Shown in pieces: positions 49,397 through 61,919 of a stretch of 64,000 nucleotides of DNA. Within the stretch, counting starts at the first letter, position 1. Each line of letters starts with the position of its first letter. The DNA lies in contig OZ038423.1 in NCBI GenBank assembly GCA_964036155.1, positions 7,207,249-7,271,248 on the forward strand, given 5' to 3'. Both the position numbers and the translations under genes were made by a program. Below the pieces are notes generated by a model. The model saw only the letters and a program-made list of their open reading frames with translations, was not told the DNA's origin and searched no databases. The DNA is from Diploscapter coronatus (Eukaryota; Nematoda; Chromadorea; Rhabditida; Rhabditidae).

Positions 49397-51082
49397 ACAA
49401 TTTCGCGAACGTTGAGTTACAAAGCTTTACATTAGGTAAAAGAGAAGAGAAACTGATTTTATTCTTGAAAAATATAAGCTTGCAGCTCAACGAAACAAAC
49501 CATTTCACCCATTTTGAGCAGGAAATCAAAATCGTGCAATGATCAAATTATCATGATTCCACAATAATGCAACCTTCATATATAAATTAGAGAACTTGTG
49601 AGGATCAAGCTTTATGAAGGTTAAAGTTATTTGGAACATGGAATAAATTTTGAAAACTCAACATTCTTGAGTTGTTTATTAGCTAGCTACATGTGTTTTC
49701 CCCAAAATTTCCTAGTTACTCAAATAAAAATTTCCTCCATTCGAGGAGACTTCTATCTGAGTACTTTGAGTTATCTAGTCAATTAGCAATACCCGAATAA
49801 CTAATGACCATAATAAGTTGTTATCTATGTGCCAGAATATCAAACTCTGCGTCTGCGCTCAGCTAAAGTATGCCGGTTTCGTTTTTCTCCTATTCTCTCA
49901 TCTTGACGTCTCCCATTTTTGTGCTCATCACTATCGTGTCTTGCCTTATTTCTCTGTTATCATTCACTTTTCGTGTTTATTTGTTTCTTAAAATTTCTAT
50001 TTAAAAATCGAAATAAACTTTTTATACTATAAAAAATGCAGCATATCCGCTCGTTTTCCTTCGGACGACAACCTGATTTATAATTCGTTGCATTTTGTAA
50101 GAATTGGGACCGGACATCGAAAATTTTGTTTCTGAATGTCCGGGTCCGGTCTGGGTTCCAATTTTTACGGACCGCGTGCATCCTGGTCGCAACACATTTT
50201 CAACAATGAAACTCATTTGGAAACGTCGCAGCATGATTTGGAAGGGTGCGTAGCGTTATCCACCAAAACATCAATTACAATGCTTCCTTTAATCAAAGCC
50301 ACATTTTGAGAGAATAAAGTAAGCGGATAATAGGTAAGAGATAGGATAAGGGTAGGCTAAACTTGGACACGTTTGGTCTCAAATTAAAGGACGCAATAAG
50401 CTGATCACTTTGGGAATAAGACTACCTTAGACTGACATTAGAAAGGGTGGTTCAAATACACGAAAAACAATCATCTTCTGACGAAATAGCGTATAAATTT
50501 GAGAGAGTACAGTCATTATGCTCATTTGACCATTTTTCTTCATTTTGTCATTATTTCATTGCATACGAAAGAAGTGGGCGGAGCCTATTCTAGAAGTTCC
50601 ATGAAAAGTTCCCAAATAATACGATATAGATACTATATATAGTGCGTCCCAAAACTATAGGTACGCTTCATTTTTTAATTATTTTGACACCATAGAGTGA
50701 ACTAATCCGGTTCAATCCCTTAATTTGTTTATGTCTAATTCCTAATCATTTATCAAAGTTATTAATTTTATGATAAGCAAGCGTTGGAAGTTTGTCGATC
50801 CGATATTTGAATCTTGTTGAGAAATATCGTAGCCTATTTTGAATTTACTTCATTATTATGAATAAGAGAGCATTAGACAATGGCGAATCTTAAGTCTGAT
50901 GATAAGATTTGTTCTCGCAAAATATTCGACATCACTATCCTCTTATCAATTCCCATACAATGTGACGCTTGTTTTCTTACTCCCAATGGTTATTGATTTT
51001 TTAAAATTTATTTACGCATGAATGCAGGATTTATTTTCTGAATCAGTACAAATTCTTAAATTAAAAAATTAAAGAATAAAAC
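49397..51082. other. Spacer between thioredoxin-like gene and Hsp70-kelch gene
   Basis: 1.7 kb. AATAAA at 49642-49647 probably ends the upstream gene. A palindromic GGACCGGACAT / ATGTCCGGGTCC remnant lies near 50105-50155. A lone TATAGTGCGTCCCAAAACT, like a mariner end, lies near 50640. No gene is recognised. Base composition becomes AT-richer here and stays so to the right. Confidence 0.5.
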
Positions 51083-53859
51083 ATGATCTACATCGGCATC
51101 GACCTGGGCACGACATATTCGCGTGTTTCTGTGGTTGAGGATAGACGGCCTGTTGTGATTGTTTCTGACGATGGTCTGTTTTTATTATTTTCTAAGAGTA
51201 TTCTAAAATTCTAGGCAACCTCAACATTCCTTCAGTAGTCGCGTACTGTGAATCGGAAATTTTAGTCGGTAATGATGTTTTGCACTGCGATACAGACCTG
51301 TCGAATATTTTATATGGTGAGAAATTATATTTCTGAAAAGTCGTGATAAAGTTCATTAAAATAGATTCAAAACGTTTGATTGGTTGGAAATCTCTGGTTG
51401 ATTTGCCCATTGCTGAACATCAAAATCTTTGGACATTTAACGTCGACGCGAGAGATGTAATATATTCAAGATATTCACGATTTTCTTCAAAGTGGCAATT
51501 TAGGATTTTTGTGGATACGTGCTGAACAAAGGCAAACAAAATGAACGGTTCATCAAGGCAGAAGAAGTTTTGGCGGAAATTTTTAAGAAATTAAAGACTA
51601 CAGCCGAAGTAAATAATGATTTTATAGTGAAAGCTAAAGATATTTGTTCAGAGCTATCTAAATAAACGAGTAACTGGTGCCGTTGTTATAGTGCCTGCAT
51701 TATTCAATTCTGACCAAATCTCTGCAACGAAAAGGGCCGTCGAATTGGCTGATCTTGAATTGAAATATTTACTACACGAACCTACTGCAGCTGCGATTGC
51801 TTACAATCATAAAGCTAAATTAGGAAATTCGAAGATCTTAATCTTTGATTTTGGAGGAGGTGTTTAGCTACAAATTCACACATTTATCACTTGATTTAGG
51901 AACTCTTGATATAAGCGTCGCTGAAATAAAGAACAGAAAAATTCGGGTAAAAGCTGTAACTGGTGACGGTCACTTAGGTTAGGGTTAGAATTATTAATAA
52001 AGAATCGATTATCCGAATTTTTAGGAGGTCAAGATATCGACAGCAAAATAATGAAATATGCAAATGATATTTCCATGCAAGAATCGGAGTTTGATATTAT
52101 TCAAAGACCAAGACTTATAAAGCGACTTCGGACTGTTTGTAGGGAGGCTAAAGAAGCTCTTTCATTCCAAATCGAGTCATATAATATCAATGCAAGAATC
52201 TTTTGATTTATCTGCATATTGAGCTGAATAATATCATAAGCAAATTTTAGATGGATATAAATGATGAACGAGAAGTAAATGTAGAACTAACCAAAGTTAA
52301 ATTTAACGAACTATGCAATGAATTATTCAGCAAATCGATGGAATTAGTTGATAAAGGGCTCAACACTGCGCGGATATCACCAGAGCAGTTAGATCATGTG
52401 GTGATTCTGAACTTTATGCTCGATAATCAAATAAAGTTCCCTTCATTACAGATCTTAGTTGGTGGATCAACTCGAATTCCAAAAATTCAAGAACTTTTGT
52501 CGCATAAATTTGGCCCTACAAAACTAAAATTTGACCTAAATCCCGACGAGACGGTAGCTCATGGAACTGCGATTATCGCAAATGCTTTAGAGGTTTGAAA
52601 ACATAATTTATTACTAAAATGGGAGTGATAATTTCAGAAAGAAACTGAAATCCCATTGATTAATAATACAATCAATGAATTAGTCCAAAATATCAATAAT
52701 TTGCAATTTTATGGAGACGATTCATTCAATAATTCACATAAAATTTTATTTTACCGTAAGAAATTATGTTGAAAGCCAAGTAAGAGACTTTGAAACGATT
52801 TATAATAATTTAGTTTATTATCGAAGCAATTATAAAGATGAAGAAAGAATATGCTTATTCAATTCATATTCCTGCTCAGTAGAAGAGGTTACAAAATTCC
52901 ACAATTGGCATTTTCCATATAAAGCAGAAATTACACAGAATAAAGTGAGTTCTTATGTTCCTTATTTTGAATAATTTCTCATATTTCAGATTTTTGGAAT
53001 TAACGGTAAAAATAAATCATTTGAAATATATGACTTGAATACTCGACAAATTTCAACAGGTCTGCTCAACAAATTTGTGAATTATCGATTCAAAGAATTT
53101 TACAGGTCCAGATCCTCCTGAATGGCGTGGTGGTGCATCTATGGCTTATTTCAGAGACAAATTGTACTATTTGGGTGGAGAGGATCCTGGAACAAAGAAA
53201 AATACGAATCGAGTTGATGTAATAAGATCGAGTGAAAGTCTATGTAATAATTTATTCAGGTTTTAACAGATGGACAATGGCAAACAGGGCCTGCTTTTCC
53301 CCGTCCAATTCGTTATGCTCAAACAATAACATGCGATGGAATTTTATACAGTCACATTATAGCATATTCATTATTGTAATTATGGATATTCAGTTATTGA
53401 TGGTCATGAAAGTAGAAAGATATATCGATTATCAGACGATGAACGGGAATGGGTTGAAATCGGAGAGATTCCAGAAGAACGAGATTTTTTTGGACTTGCA
53501 TCGCTAAATGGAAAAATTTACATAACTGGAGGATGGAAAATGTTAGTATTTTATGATAAATAATGTATCATTATATACTTAGGCGTGGTGTATCAGAATC
53601 CTGTCTGCATTTCGATCCCTCAGCTCCAGATGGCAATCGAATTTCTCAAATCGCAGATATGAATTATGCAAGATCCAATCATTCGCTCATTGTCGCTAAC
53701 GGGAAATTGTATGCAATCGGAGGGTGAGCTGAGATTTTGCATATCTTTATACGAAATATTCGTTAGCTTAGATTTCAAAAACCCTCTATGGAACATTTTT
53801 GCAATTCAATCGAGGAATACGATCTACAAACGAATAAATGGCGAAAAGTAGAAAATTGA
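51083..53859 (+). CDS. Chimeric Hsp70 ATPase-domain / kelch-repeat protein
   Basis: Seventeen exons join in one frame to 677 aa: 51083-51173, 51215-51316, 51365-51456, 51504-51608, 51652-51859, 51900-51977, 52025-52191, 52251-52400, 52452-52592, 52638-52755, 52814-52944, 52990-53059, 53106-53218, 53260-53350, 53394-53541, 53583-53723, 53772-53859. Residues 1-378 form a complete Hsp70 nucleotide-binding domain: [14 protein letters not shown] (phosphate 1), [40 protein letters not shown] (phosphate 2) and [10 protein letters not shown] (adenosine). The beta substrate-binding domain expected next is absent. A linker of about 80 residues leads to kelch-type repeats ([27 protein letters not shown], each followed by a Trp such as QW, REW, NKW). 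The intron at 52192-52250 starts with GC. AATAAA lies 5 nt after the stop. An ATP-driven adaptor role is inference only. Confidence 0.82.
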
Positions 53860-54502
53860 CATAAATAAAACTTGATTATAATAATCTCAGATTTCATATA
53901 GCAATTTTACTCAATAAAATGTGAAATAATTTAATTTCAATGCACATGATATAGAAACTTTCAAAGACATCAGAGGTAATGAGGGAAAATTGTAACTGAA
54001 ATAGATATTTTATTTTAAAAATTCTATAACCAAATCCAATATTTATTTCATAATAATCTCAATCCATTAATGAATTTCAAAGTTAAACGGACTTGGTTTT
54101 GGTGTGTAGGTCTTGCGGATGACTTGTTGGTTGAACGATGGTAGTGCTTTTAGGCTTTATCTCGAACCTGAGTAATTAAACTTTTTGTTAATAAAGGGAA
54201 AAAAATATAATAAATTTATGTGTGGCTGTCTATTGAGGCGACTATTTCATCAGAATAGGCAGAGAGGCATATGTTTTATTTTAGAGAAGAAGAGGAAATA
54301 TACAAAGCCTATCTGCCTATGGTTTGAGGCGCAGAGTAAAAAAACTTTCTATAAATAATATGAAATAATTAAAAATTTTAGGCCTGTCCTTCTTTCTTTT
54401 ATAAAAGCAGTCGTGATTTTTACAACGTAAAGACAGATTTATTGACATGTCAGTAATCATTTGAGATAATAATTAAGTAGATTTAGATAAATGAAAATTG
54501 TT
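53860..54502. other. Spacer between convergent genes
   Basis: 640 bp of AT-rich sequence between the Hsp70-kelch stop and the stop of the minus-strand membrane protein gene. I see no gene or strong repeat. Confidence 0.5.
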
Positions 54503-56460
54503 TTACAGATCCCTAATCCATACGATAGAGATCGTATCCTTGTCTATGACAGGTTGAGTTTGACCTATTGCCCGCACAGGTCCGTTGTTTCTAGCAGATG
54601 ATTTTCTTCTTGTGTTTCGTTTTCCAACTTCTACGCTTAGTGGTATACGCTGACAAGATTTCTGCTTCTTACGCCTAAAATGAAAAATTTCGACATTTCA
54701 TAATTGAAATTTAAACAAACAGATGAAAGTAGAGAACAACGATGACTAGAATAGCGGCAAAGAAGAGAAAAGTGAAAATCATAGCGGTTTTTGTCGATAC
54801 GAAGTGTTCGTCTGAAATTCGAGGGTAGGTTGATATTTCTTTGAATTTATCTAATTACCATTGTAAGTTGGTTCGGGGTTTTGAACAGGTAATGGTTCTG
54901 ATGTAGAAGGTGATTTGCAATACATAATATTTTTGCTCGTAATATTTCCCCTGCCAGCCTCGATGTGAGCTTCTGGATGCAGATACCTGTAGTCATCCAC
55001 GCAATTCAGTCTCGCTGCATCATCTTCGTCCAATCTCTGAGAATTAGATTTTCATTATTGAATTAGTTATTTTTGGGAAAGGAACAAATAACTCAAGATG
55101 GCTCAGGAAAAGTGGACGTTCGTTTTCTAGTCGCTAGCATCTATTATTGGAAAGAAAAAAGTTGTTTGTTGCCTTTCCTTTCTTTATGAAAAATTCATGC
55201 GAGTGAAGAAAACTCATATATTGGTGATGCTGAAATCTGGAAGGTCGAAAATGAGGGGAGAAAGAATCATTTTAGATCAGTCTCTCCTTTTCGCGTGCTA
55301 TTCTCGTTTTTCTAACCATTAAAAGTAGCTGTGCTCCACTTTGCATCTTCTAGATTTCGACATCAGCAATACCATATTGAATAGCGTTTTCTGCATTTTA
55401 ACGATACAAAGTATCAACTCACAGATTCATTAACAAGATTCCCACAAACACTCTGATTCTCTATCAGCCCTCCATGATTAGTCAGTCTATCATCTCGTAT
55501 ATATTCAGACATGTGAACATATACTATGTTGGGAAAGTAATCGAAAATATTCTTGTCCCCTGCTACTTCTGGATCGACATCCAGTGTAAGAATGCATTCT
55601 GTAAATCATTTAAAATTTTTGACACATAAAATTCGTGAATAAATCTCGATTACCTACGGTAATGGTCTGCTTATAATCTAGATATTTCTCGAATAGAATG
55701 TGATCGACACTTTTGAAGAAGTTGGGCCAGTTCTCGCAGGACGAGTTGATTGTTAAAGTCGAGTTCACGTAGATCAGCTTTAGTTCGTTGCCGAAAAACT
55801 CATTCCAATCATCGAGTTTTCTGCAGTTTTTCGGAATTGTGTAAGTCACTGGATCGTTGATGTCCAAACATCCTCTAAATTACTTTTTCAGAATCCAAAC
55901 GAAGAATTGTAGCTTTGCTAATGTTATGCGTGTGCTCGTCACTTTCATATGAAAGAATAGATTAAAGAGGTATTTTAAAAGGTTAGAATAGAAATCGATA
56001 TTTCTGCTAGGAGTGTACAAAGGTGACACATTATTTAACGCAAATCGAAAATTTGATTTCTGTACACCCCCTGATATGCCTAGTTATTTATGTTTTTCAT
56101 AGATTTCATATATTGGTAGCATGAAGGTAGAATTCTATCAATAAATAACTTAATGATTACTTTTTATATTTACTGATGTTATCATAGTCGTTGGGAGATT
56201 TTAGTTCAAACGAATCCCAGCTCATGAACCACTTTCCCGGAAGACAGTCTAAATAGTCAAATGACAGTTCTTTATCTATTGTAAAAATGTATGCATGCAA
56301 ATTTTTAAATACCTGCTTCAACTCGAACTATTTCACCTGAAATTTCGTTGCAATTGTTCCTTTATGAAATTTCTAGATTCTTACTCAAATTGAAATATGC
56401 AAAGACCATAAATGCATGAATTAGACGACGAATCAATCGATTCCAGGTAATAGGGATCAT
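54503..56460 (-). CDS. Uncharacterised single-pass type I membrane protein (receptor-like)
   Basis: Eight exons (56460-56385, 56336-56313, 56248-56174, 55872-55654, 55598-55423, 55036-54859, 54811-54721, 54674-54503) encode 336 aa. A basic/hydrophobic N-terminus (RRLIHAFMVFAYFNL) acts as a likely signal peptide. The ectodomain of about 230 residues has paired cysteines and N-glycosylation sequons (NSTL, NSSC, NQSV, NESR, NITS). The membrane helix TAMIFTFLFFAAILVIVVLY lies near 254-273, followed by a stop-transfer RKKQK and a basic tail of about 58 residues. Lengths between cysteines faintly recall receptor L-domains of nematode IRLD proteins, but I cannot assign the family. Exon 2 is only 24 nt. 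Exon 4 requires the second of two adjacent AG acceptors. The tail has no kinase or known motif. Confidence 0.7.
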
Positions 56461-56589
56461 TGTCCTACGATATATGAGTGGAATTGCACGTAACTAGTGA
56501 AAATCTTTTATTTCAGTCGATAAGTAAGAAACTTCGATGAACCTTTCACTGTTTGCTTTAGTTCCATTCGAGTTATTCTAGATAGACAG

Positions 56590-57031
56590 GTGATAATGAA
56601 AAATTCGATATTTACGCCATCGTGGTTGGTTAGACTTTCTAAAAGGCATTGTTCAGCGCATAAATTTAGCGAAATATTTCAATGGTTTCTTCATTATAAA
56701 TTAAAATTTCAAAAATGTCGGATTAGAGTAGAGAACGCAAGTGATGTTCCCGTTGTGAAGACAGCTATGAAAGTATTTTTCTCAAAATCTGATGGGCTAA
56801 TCAAGCATATAGCAAAAAAAAACCGCATGAAAAACGGATCAGTGTAACCAAAGATGAGTTTCTGAAGATGATACTCGAAAACCCCCTTTTTGCAAATGAC
56901 TTTTCGTCAAGCGAAAAGGGTCCCTTGCCTTTACACGCAACAGAACAAAGGTTATTTCAGAGGGAGAGCTGTCTTGTAAGGACATTTGTTAGTTGTTTTG
57001 CTTGTTTCCGGAACATTCTGAAGTTTCTATG
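56590..57031 (+). pseudogene. Uncharacterised ORF interrupted at a 9-A homopolymer
   Basis: An open frame from 56590 runs 85 codons to a stop at 56845-56847. At the A9 run (56814-56822) a one-base change of frame would stay open for about 60 more codons, to about 57031. Both halves are rich in Lys, Phe and Ser and share no motif I know. It could be a decayed gene, a homopolymer assembly error, or chance. It has no visible introns, unlike its neighbours. Confidence 0.3.
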
Positions 57032-57164
57032 AGTTTTATTATTCCCAAAATGATAGACCACGCCCATTCTGCAATTTGAGCGCAAAAATCCATGAAACAA
57101 ATGTCAAATAGCTTTGTATTGCATTATTTCAGCAAAAAATAGCTTCGTAAATCTTTGAAAAAAA

Positions 57165-57338
57165 ATGACGAAAAATCGCTCGCTGAAAAAGTCCACAGAG
57201 AAAACAGCGTTCGCTAAAAACGCGGCAGAAAAAACGATAATGGGGGCTGATGACTTATTTAGACTGCTGAATGATGAAGATACTGAGTTTCGGAATGTTT
57301 CGCGAAATGTTTTGAAAAATCATTGCTCGAATTGTTAA
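57165..57338 (+). CDS. Small lysine-rich hypothetical ORF (57 aa)
   Basis: ATG to TAA without introns. The N-terminal half is rich in Lys, Thr and Ala; an acidic ADDLFRLLNDEDTEF follows. TTTCAG ends at 57132, 33 nt upstream, which could be a trans-splice or splice acceptor, but an in-frame stop lies between. No family is recognised; it may be chance. Confidence 0.2.
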   Translation: MTKNRSLKKSTEKTAFAKNAAEKTIMGADDLFRLLNDEDTEFRNVSRNVLKNHCSNC

Positions 57339-58011
57339 TCTCTCAGCATTTGTACAGTTATGATTCAAATTATAATGATGATGAAAAAGAAAAATAAACG
57401 AATGCATTGTTATGGTAATTCGAAAAGCTTAGTGCTGAAATACCTATTTCGAATAAAATTGATACCATATTGGATCTTTAACACCGCATATATTATAATG
57501 AGCAGTTTCTTTTTTCATATAGAATTTCATCCACTCTAGAATTATCAATTGACCGGAATTTTTTTCTAGAATAATGGTTCTGCATCCTATTTTATTTATA
57601 GCTTAATTTCGAATAGATTAGATTGGTTTAGATTAATGTAATTTGTGATTTCTCAAAATGTACATGTATTTTTGTTACCTTTCCTTTTAAGCTTTCAGAT
57701 AAATTAATGATGATGAAACAAATCTTATTGTTTGTGAATCCATCACTAACAGTTTATTTACTATCGTTTCATAAAATTAGACATTTTCGAGTGTACAATA
57801 TCAATTTCACAGCATAGATGTTGATGATAATAGGAGTTCGATCGATTGCATAAGATAGCTCATGCCTCGCAATGAATCGCTCCTCCAATGTTGAAATGTT
57901 AACTGGACGTGTACATTTATTTCGTTTCTGAAAGTTCATCCATTACCGTTGGTTTTATTTTAGTTTCTGGCGTATATTCTAAAATCAACATTTTCATTTC
58001 AGAATAGCATA

Positions 58012-61000
58012 ATGTGGTTGTGGAATGCTATCAAGAAGGGAGCAAAGAGCGTTGGAAGTTTTATTGTCGACAAAGCCAAAGATGTTGCCGAAAAAGTCAA
58101 AGATATTGCCGACGTTATTACTGGAAAAAGAGTAACAATTCATCGATAGCATAAATAAATGGTTCGAATAATTCAGGAAGAACAGAGAAGAATCAATGAA
58201 GAAACGGCGAGGATAATGCAGAGAGACGCCGAACGGAGGGCTGAGATGGAGACTGCAAAAGCTAGATATCAAGCCGATTTGGAGGTTATATTATTTAAAA
58301 TATCGTTAGATATGATATGAAATTGGGCCTTATTTTTGATTTTCGAAAGACTTTCCTAAATTATGGGTTTGCATAACCAATCTTATGGATTATGTTCTCT
58401 AAGGATTGCAAACAGATTCGTGCGTTTTAAATTTTTAAGTGATAAATATAAAATTTCTCTGGCGTAGTTCATATTTGGCAAATATCAGAATCGACAATTC
58501 AGAGAACAAAATTAGAGCACGAAATGGAAACAAGAAGACTCGATAATGAGCGGTTTGTGAAACAAGCTGAGCTGGAGCATCAGAAACGTCTAGTTAGTTG
58601 ATCTGCAATTGATTCGAAGTGGTAGCTTGAGATATTCAGGCTGAAATCGAAAAGGAAAAGCTGGACAGGATTCTAGCTGAAAAAACTGCGACTCAAGAAC
58701 AAATTATGAGACAGAAGCAACTTGCCAGGGCTGCTGAAGAAAATGCCATGAGAGAGGCTGAAAGGTTAGAAGCTATGAGAAGTATTGAACTTGAAAAATC
58801 ACATAATGATGGAAATATAATTTTTTTAAAGAATTATTCAAATTATGTAATTATTGGGCAACGCATACCTCTTTCTATCGTACCTAAGTCATTTTGACCA
58901 TCATTACTCTCTAACCTCTATTATTCATTATAAAATTCGAATGATTTAGATCGTTTTTTTTACGTTCCACATTTATTTGTTAGTCAAAGTTTGCAGGAAC
59001 ATTTATTTATTAAACTCTTTAGAATCAACAAAGAGCATCTTCGAGAAATGAAGACCATCGACGACAAACTTGCACAGGAACATGAAGAGAGCAAGCAGAG
59101 ATTGGAAACGAGACTGCAGAAAATGAGGGCGGAAGCAGAAAGAGACAGGGAGCTGATGGAGAGGAACAGACAGGAACAGATCAGGCTGCATCGAGTTAGA
59201 ACTGAAGAATGATCTGAAACAGAATAATAACTGATTTAGGAAATCGAAGAACAAATGCGGGAAAGACATGAATCGGAGATGGGACTCTTGAACGAGTTGA
59301 TGAACAACAAGCAGATCAAGAGAGAGGAAATGGTATCATTGGGTTTACTTATTGAAACAGCATTGTCTTTGAAAAATGTCATTGTTTCACGGTGATTGTG
59401 GTAAATTAGGAATTGTTTGAAATTGAAGAAAATTGAGAAAGTATGAATCTGAATGATCGCTCCAAAAGCTTCGGGGTTGAAATTCCGAACCATCATGGTT
59501 GGTGTTGGAATTCATTGCGAATGCATTTGAGTATTTATTTAAAAATTTAGAGTGTCGAATTGAAAGAAGAAATCGCCAAAGAAAAGGAGAACATCAAGAA
59601 GAGATACGAGGAGGAACTGAGTGCCTTGGAAGCGCAGAAACTGAGGGAAGCTGAATGGTACAAGGGAGTGGTACAGCAGTTGGATGCGGAATCTAAACAA
59701 CTAGATGCCAACCATACAAAAAGAATGGGGGAGCTTCGAAGCGATTTGGTAGGGAGCTGGTTTACATTAATTTTGAAAAATTCTCATCTTTGGTAAACGA
59801 TAGCGATGCTATCAATTTATCAATGAATCTGTCTGTTATTGTGTGCACACCGTCTGTGCAGAAACGTAACTTCTCGACAGACATGACATGCCTCTATTTC
59901 TGGCTTTATTTAACACGTCGTTGACTACATTCTGCCAGCTACAATCATAGAATTATGAACTCCATATCATATTCTAAAGAACGAAGTGAAGTTAGAGCTT
60001 CGATTTTTATGAGCTCCAGAATGTTCTGCTAGCAACGTCAGAAGTGATTTTTTTCAATCAAGAATAATGGAAAATTGTTTCATCTGAACTAAGTTTTAAT
60101 TCGATTAGTTCACAATTTTATATTTTCGTTTTCAGAAAAAAGCCGTGGAGGAGAGCAATCGATTACTCGGGGTTTACTCGAAGATAACCATGGACCAGGA
60201 GAATGCCATTGTTGAACTCTCTTCGCTTGTTGATCAGTGCGACGAAAATACGAACTTTAATGCTATCGTAATAATTTTTAAAACATTGAAGCTCAAAAGT
60301 TTGCATCAGCCCGTGATATTCTGATCGTTGGTTCATTAACTTCTCTCTTCAATCCGATTCAAATAAGTAAATCAGTCACAGTCTACATTTCACAAAATTC
60401 GTTCATAATTTCATCGGTATAATTCATCTTGTAAAGATGAACAAAGATGAACAATCAAGAAACAATTAAAAAGTAATGTCAAACTTTTGAGAGCTAATTA
60501 ATTTATATCAAACTTCTGAAAAATTCTTTAGATCAAAACTAACTCTAACATGCTGATGGAAACTCAAAATCTCTCTCAGGAATTTCGGGATAAGGTAACG
60601 AATTATTATCAACGAAAATTTCGATAAATCAGTAAAAATCGATAAACGCCTAAAAATTGTCAGAATTCAACTATAACTTGCTGCACAAATAAGATCAAGA
60701 ATTATCATATTTCATTGGTGGAAGATAACTACCAATCTTATTTCAGATAGATCTTGCAATTCCACTGGAAAATTCAGCCCCCGATCAAATAAAAATTGAT
60801 GATGCTGAGGTTGATATAATTGATGTATTTTTGATATAATGGAGAATTAAAGTTTGCCAGAAAGGAATTGAAAACCCATCTTGCTATAGCATCCAATGAG
60901 GCTAACGTGAACCTTCAACAAATTCGGATTACCAAGGTCGAAGAAACCGGTCAGGAAGGTAAAGTTATGGTATGATTGCATCTTTAGCAGAATCTCATCT

Positions 61001-61374
61001 CCATCATATTCAGGCTTGGCTGGATAATATGTCGAAGATCTATAAAAAGTTCTCTTCAGAAATGATTAAGTTCGAGAAAAATGTAAGTACTAGTATATAA
61101 AATCCAAATTAACGACGATTTAGGGTCCTCAAGAGTCTCAAATCGTTACGTTGGAAGAATTCGAAAATGAAATGCGCGCTTTGCAGTTAAATGTGCCCAA
61201 AATAAAGAACATTTATAAGGAATTTAGCAACCGTGCACTTCAGGTAGAGAATGCGAATTTTTCCACTATTTTAAATATTCTTTAATTTAGCAAGCTCGAA
61301 CGCCTACGGCAGGTCAGAACCCCTCTATCGAGTCTGGAGATTCGACAAAATCGAATCTTCCGATTAAGGATTAA
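58012..61374 (+). CDS. Coiled-coil protein with amphipathic N-terminus, paralogue A
   Basis: Fourteen exons encode 513 aa: 58012-58131, 58177-58284, 58503-58592, 58640-58764, 59023-59194, 59240-59332, 59551-59748, 60136-60267, 60532-60594, 60747-60809, 60865-60969, 61014-61082, 61124-61243, 61291-61374. Residues 1-40 (MWLWNAIKKGAKSVGSFIVD...) form a Trp-rich, Lys/Gly/Val amphipathic segment that could bind or insert in membrane. Residues 41 to about 300 are almost continuous heptad-like Glu/Lys/Arg/Gln coiled coil, with a fixed block EAEWYKGVVQQLDAESKQLD near 250. The last 200 residues are more mixed and helical. No signal peptide or enzyme motif is seen. Exon 11 needs the acceptor CCAGAAAG. 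A trans-splice-like TTTCAG ends at 58002. Function unknown; a membrane-tethered scaffold or membrane-active protein is possible. Confidence 0.78.
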
Positions 61375-61919
61375 TTTCTATGTTCTTCCATGTCTTTGGA
61401 TTATATCATGAATTTTTGACCACATCTCCCATAGTAACTTTCTTATAAAAATTAGCACTGAGCGTCATTCGTATTCAAATATTTAGGTCGAATTTGAGAC
61501 AAAACAAATATAGTATAAATGCATTGTATTGCTAAATCATCTTGTTTCACTCATAATTGCTTCTCAACATTCTATAGCATTATCCAATCTCGTTATTAAC
61601 ACTTTTGCAAATGTTTCAAGTAACTATCAGACAAGTTCATTTTCCAGCAATAATATTTAACTCAGTTATTTTAATGTGTATGCAATTTAATAAAGTTTCA
61701 CATAATCGAAAGTGCATTAATTACAAACTTGGATTATGCAATGATGAAATTTTAAGATGAGCAAATGATTGCTCATTATGTCCAATTCTTGAATCTTGTT
61801 TACGCTTTATCAAATTTTAATTTAATGCCAAGCATTTTTGTTCGAATGAAGCATCTATATTTTTTCTCGTTATTTTTAATAAATAAACGAATATTTTATC
61901 GAAATTTAGGTCAGAAGAC
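61375..61919. other. Spacer between tandem coiled-coil paralogues
   Basis: 545 bp. AATAAAG at 61689-61695 probably serves paralogue A. The trans-splice-like ATTTAG ends at 61910, 9 nt before the next ATG, the same spacing as in paralogue A. Nothing else is seen. Confidence 0.5.

Larger units (their letters stand above)
56461..58011. other. Spacer with broken ORF, upstream of coiled-coil paralogue A
   Basis: About 1.55 kb carrying the interrupted ORF 56590-57031 and the short ORF 57165-57338 (listed separately). TTTCAG ending at 58002 precedes the paralogue A start by 9 nt. No other feature is seen. Confidence 0.4.
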
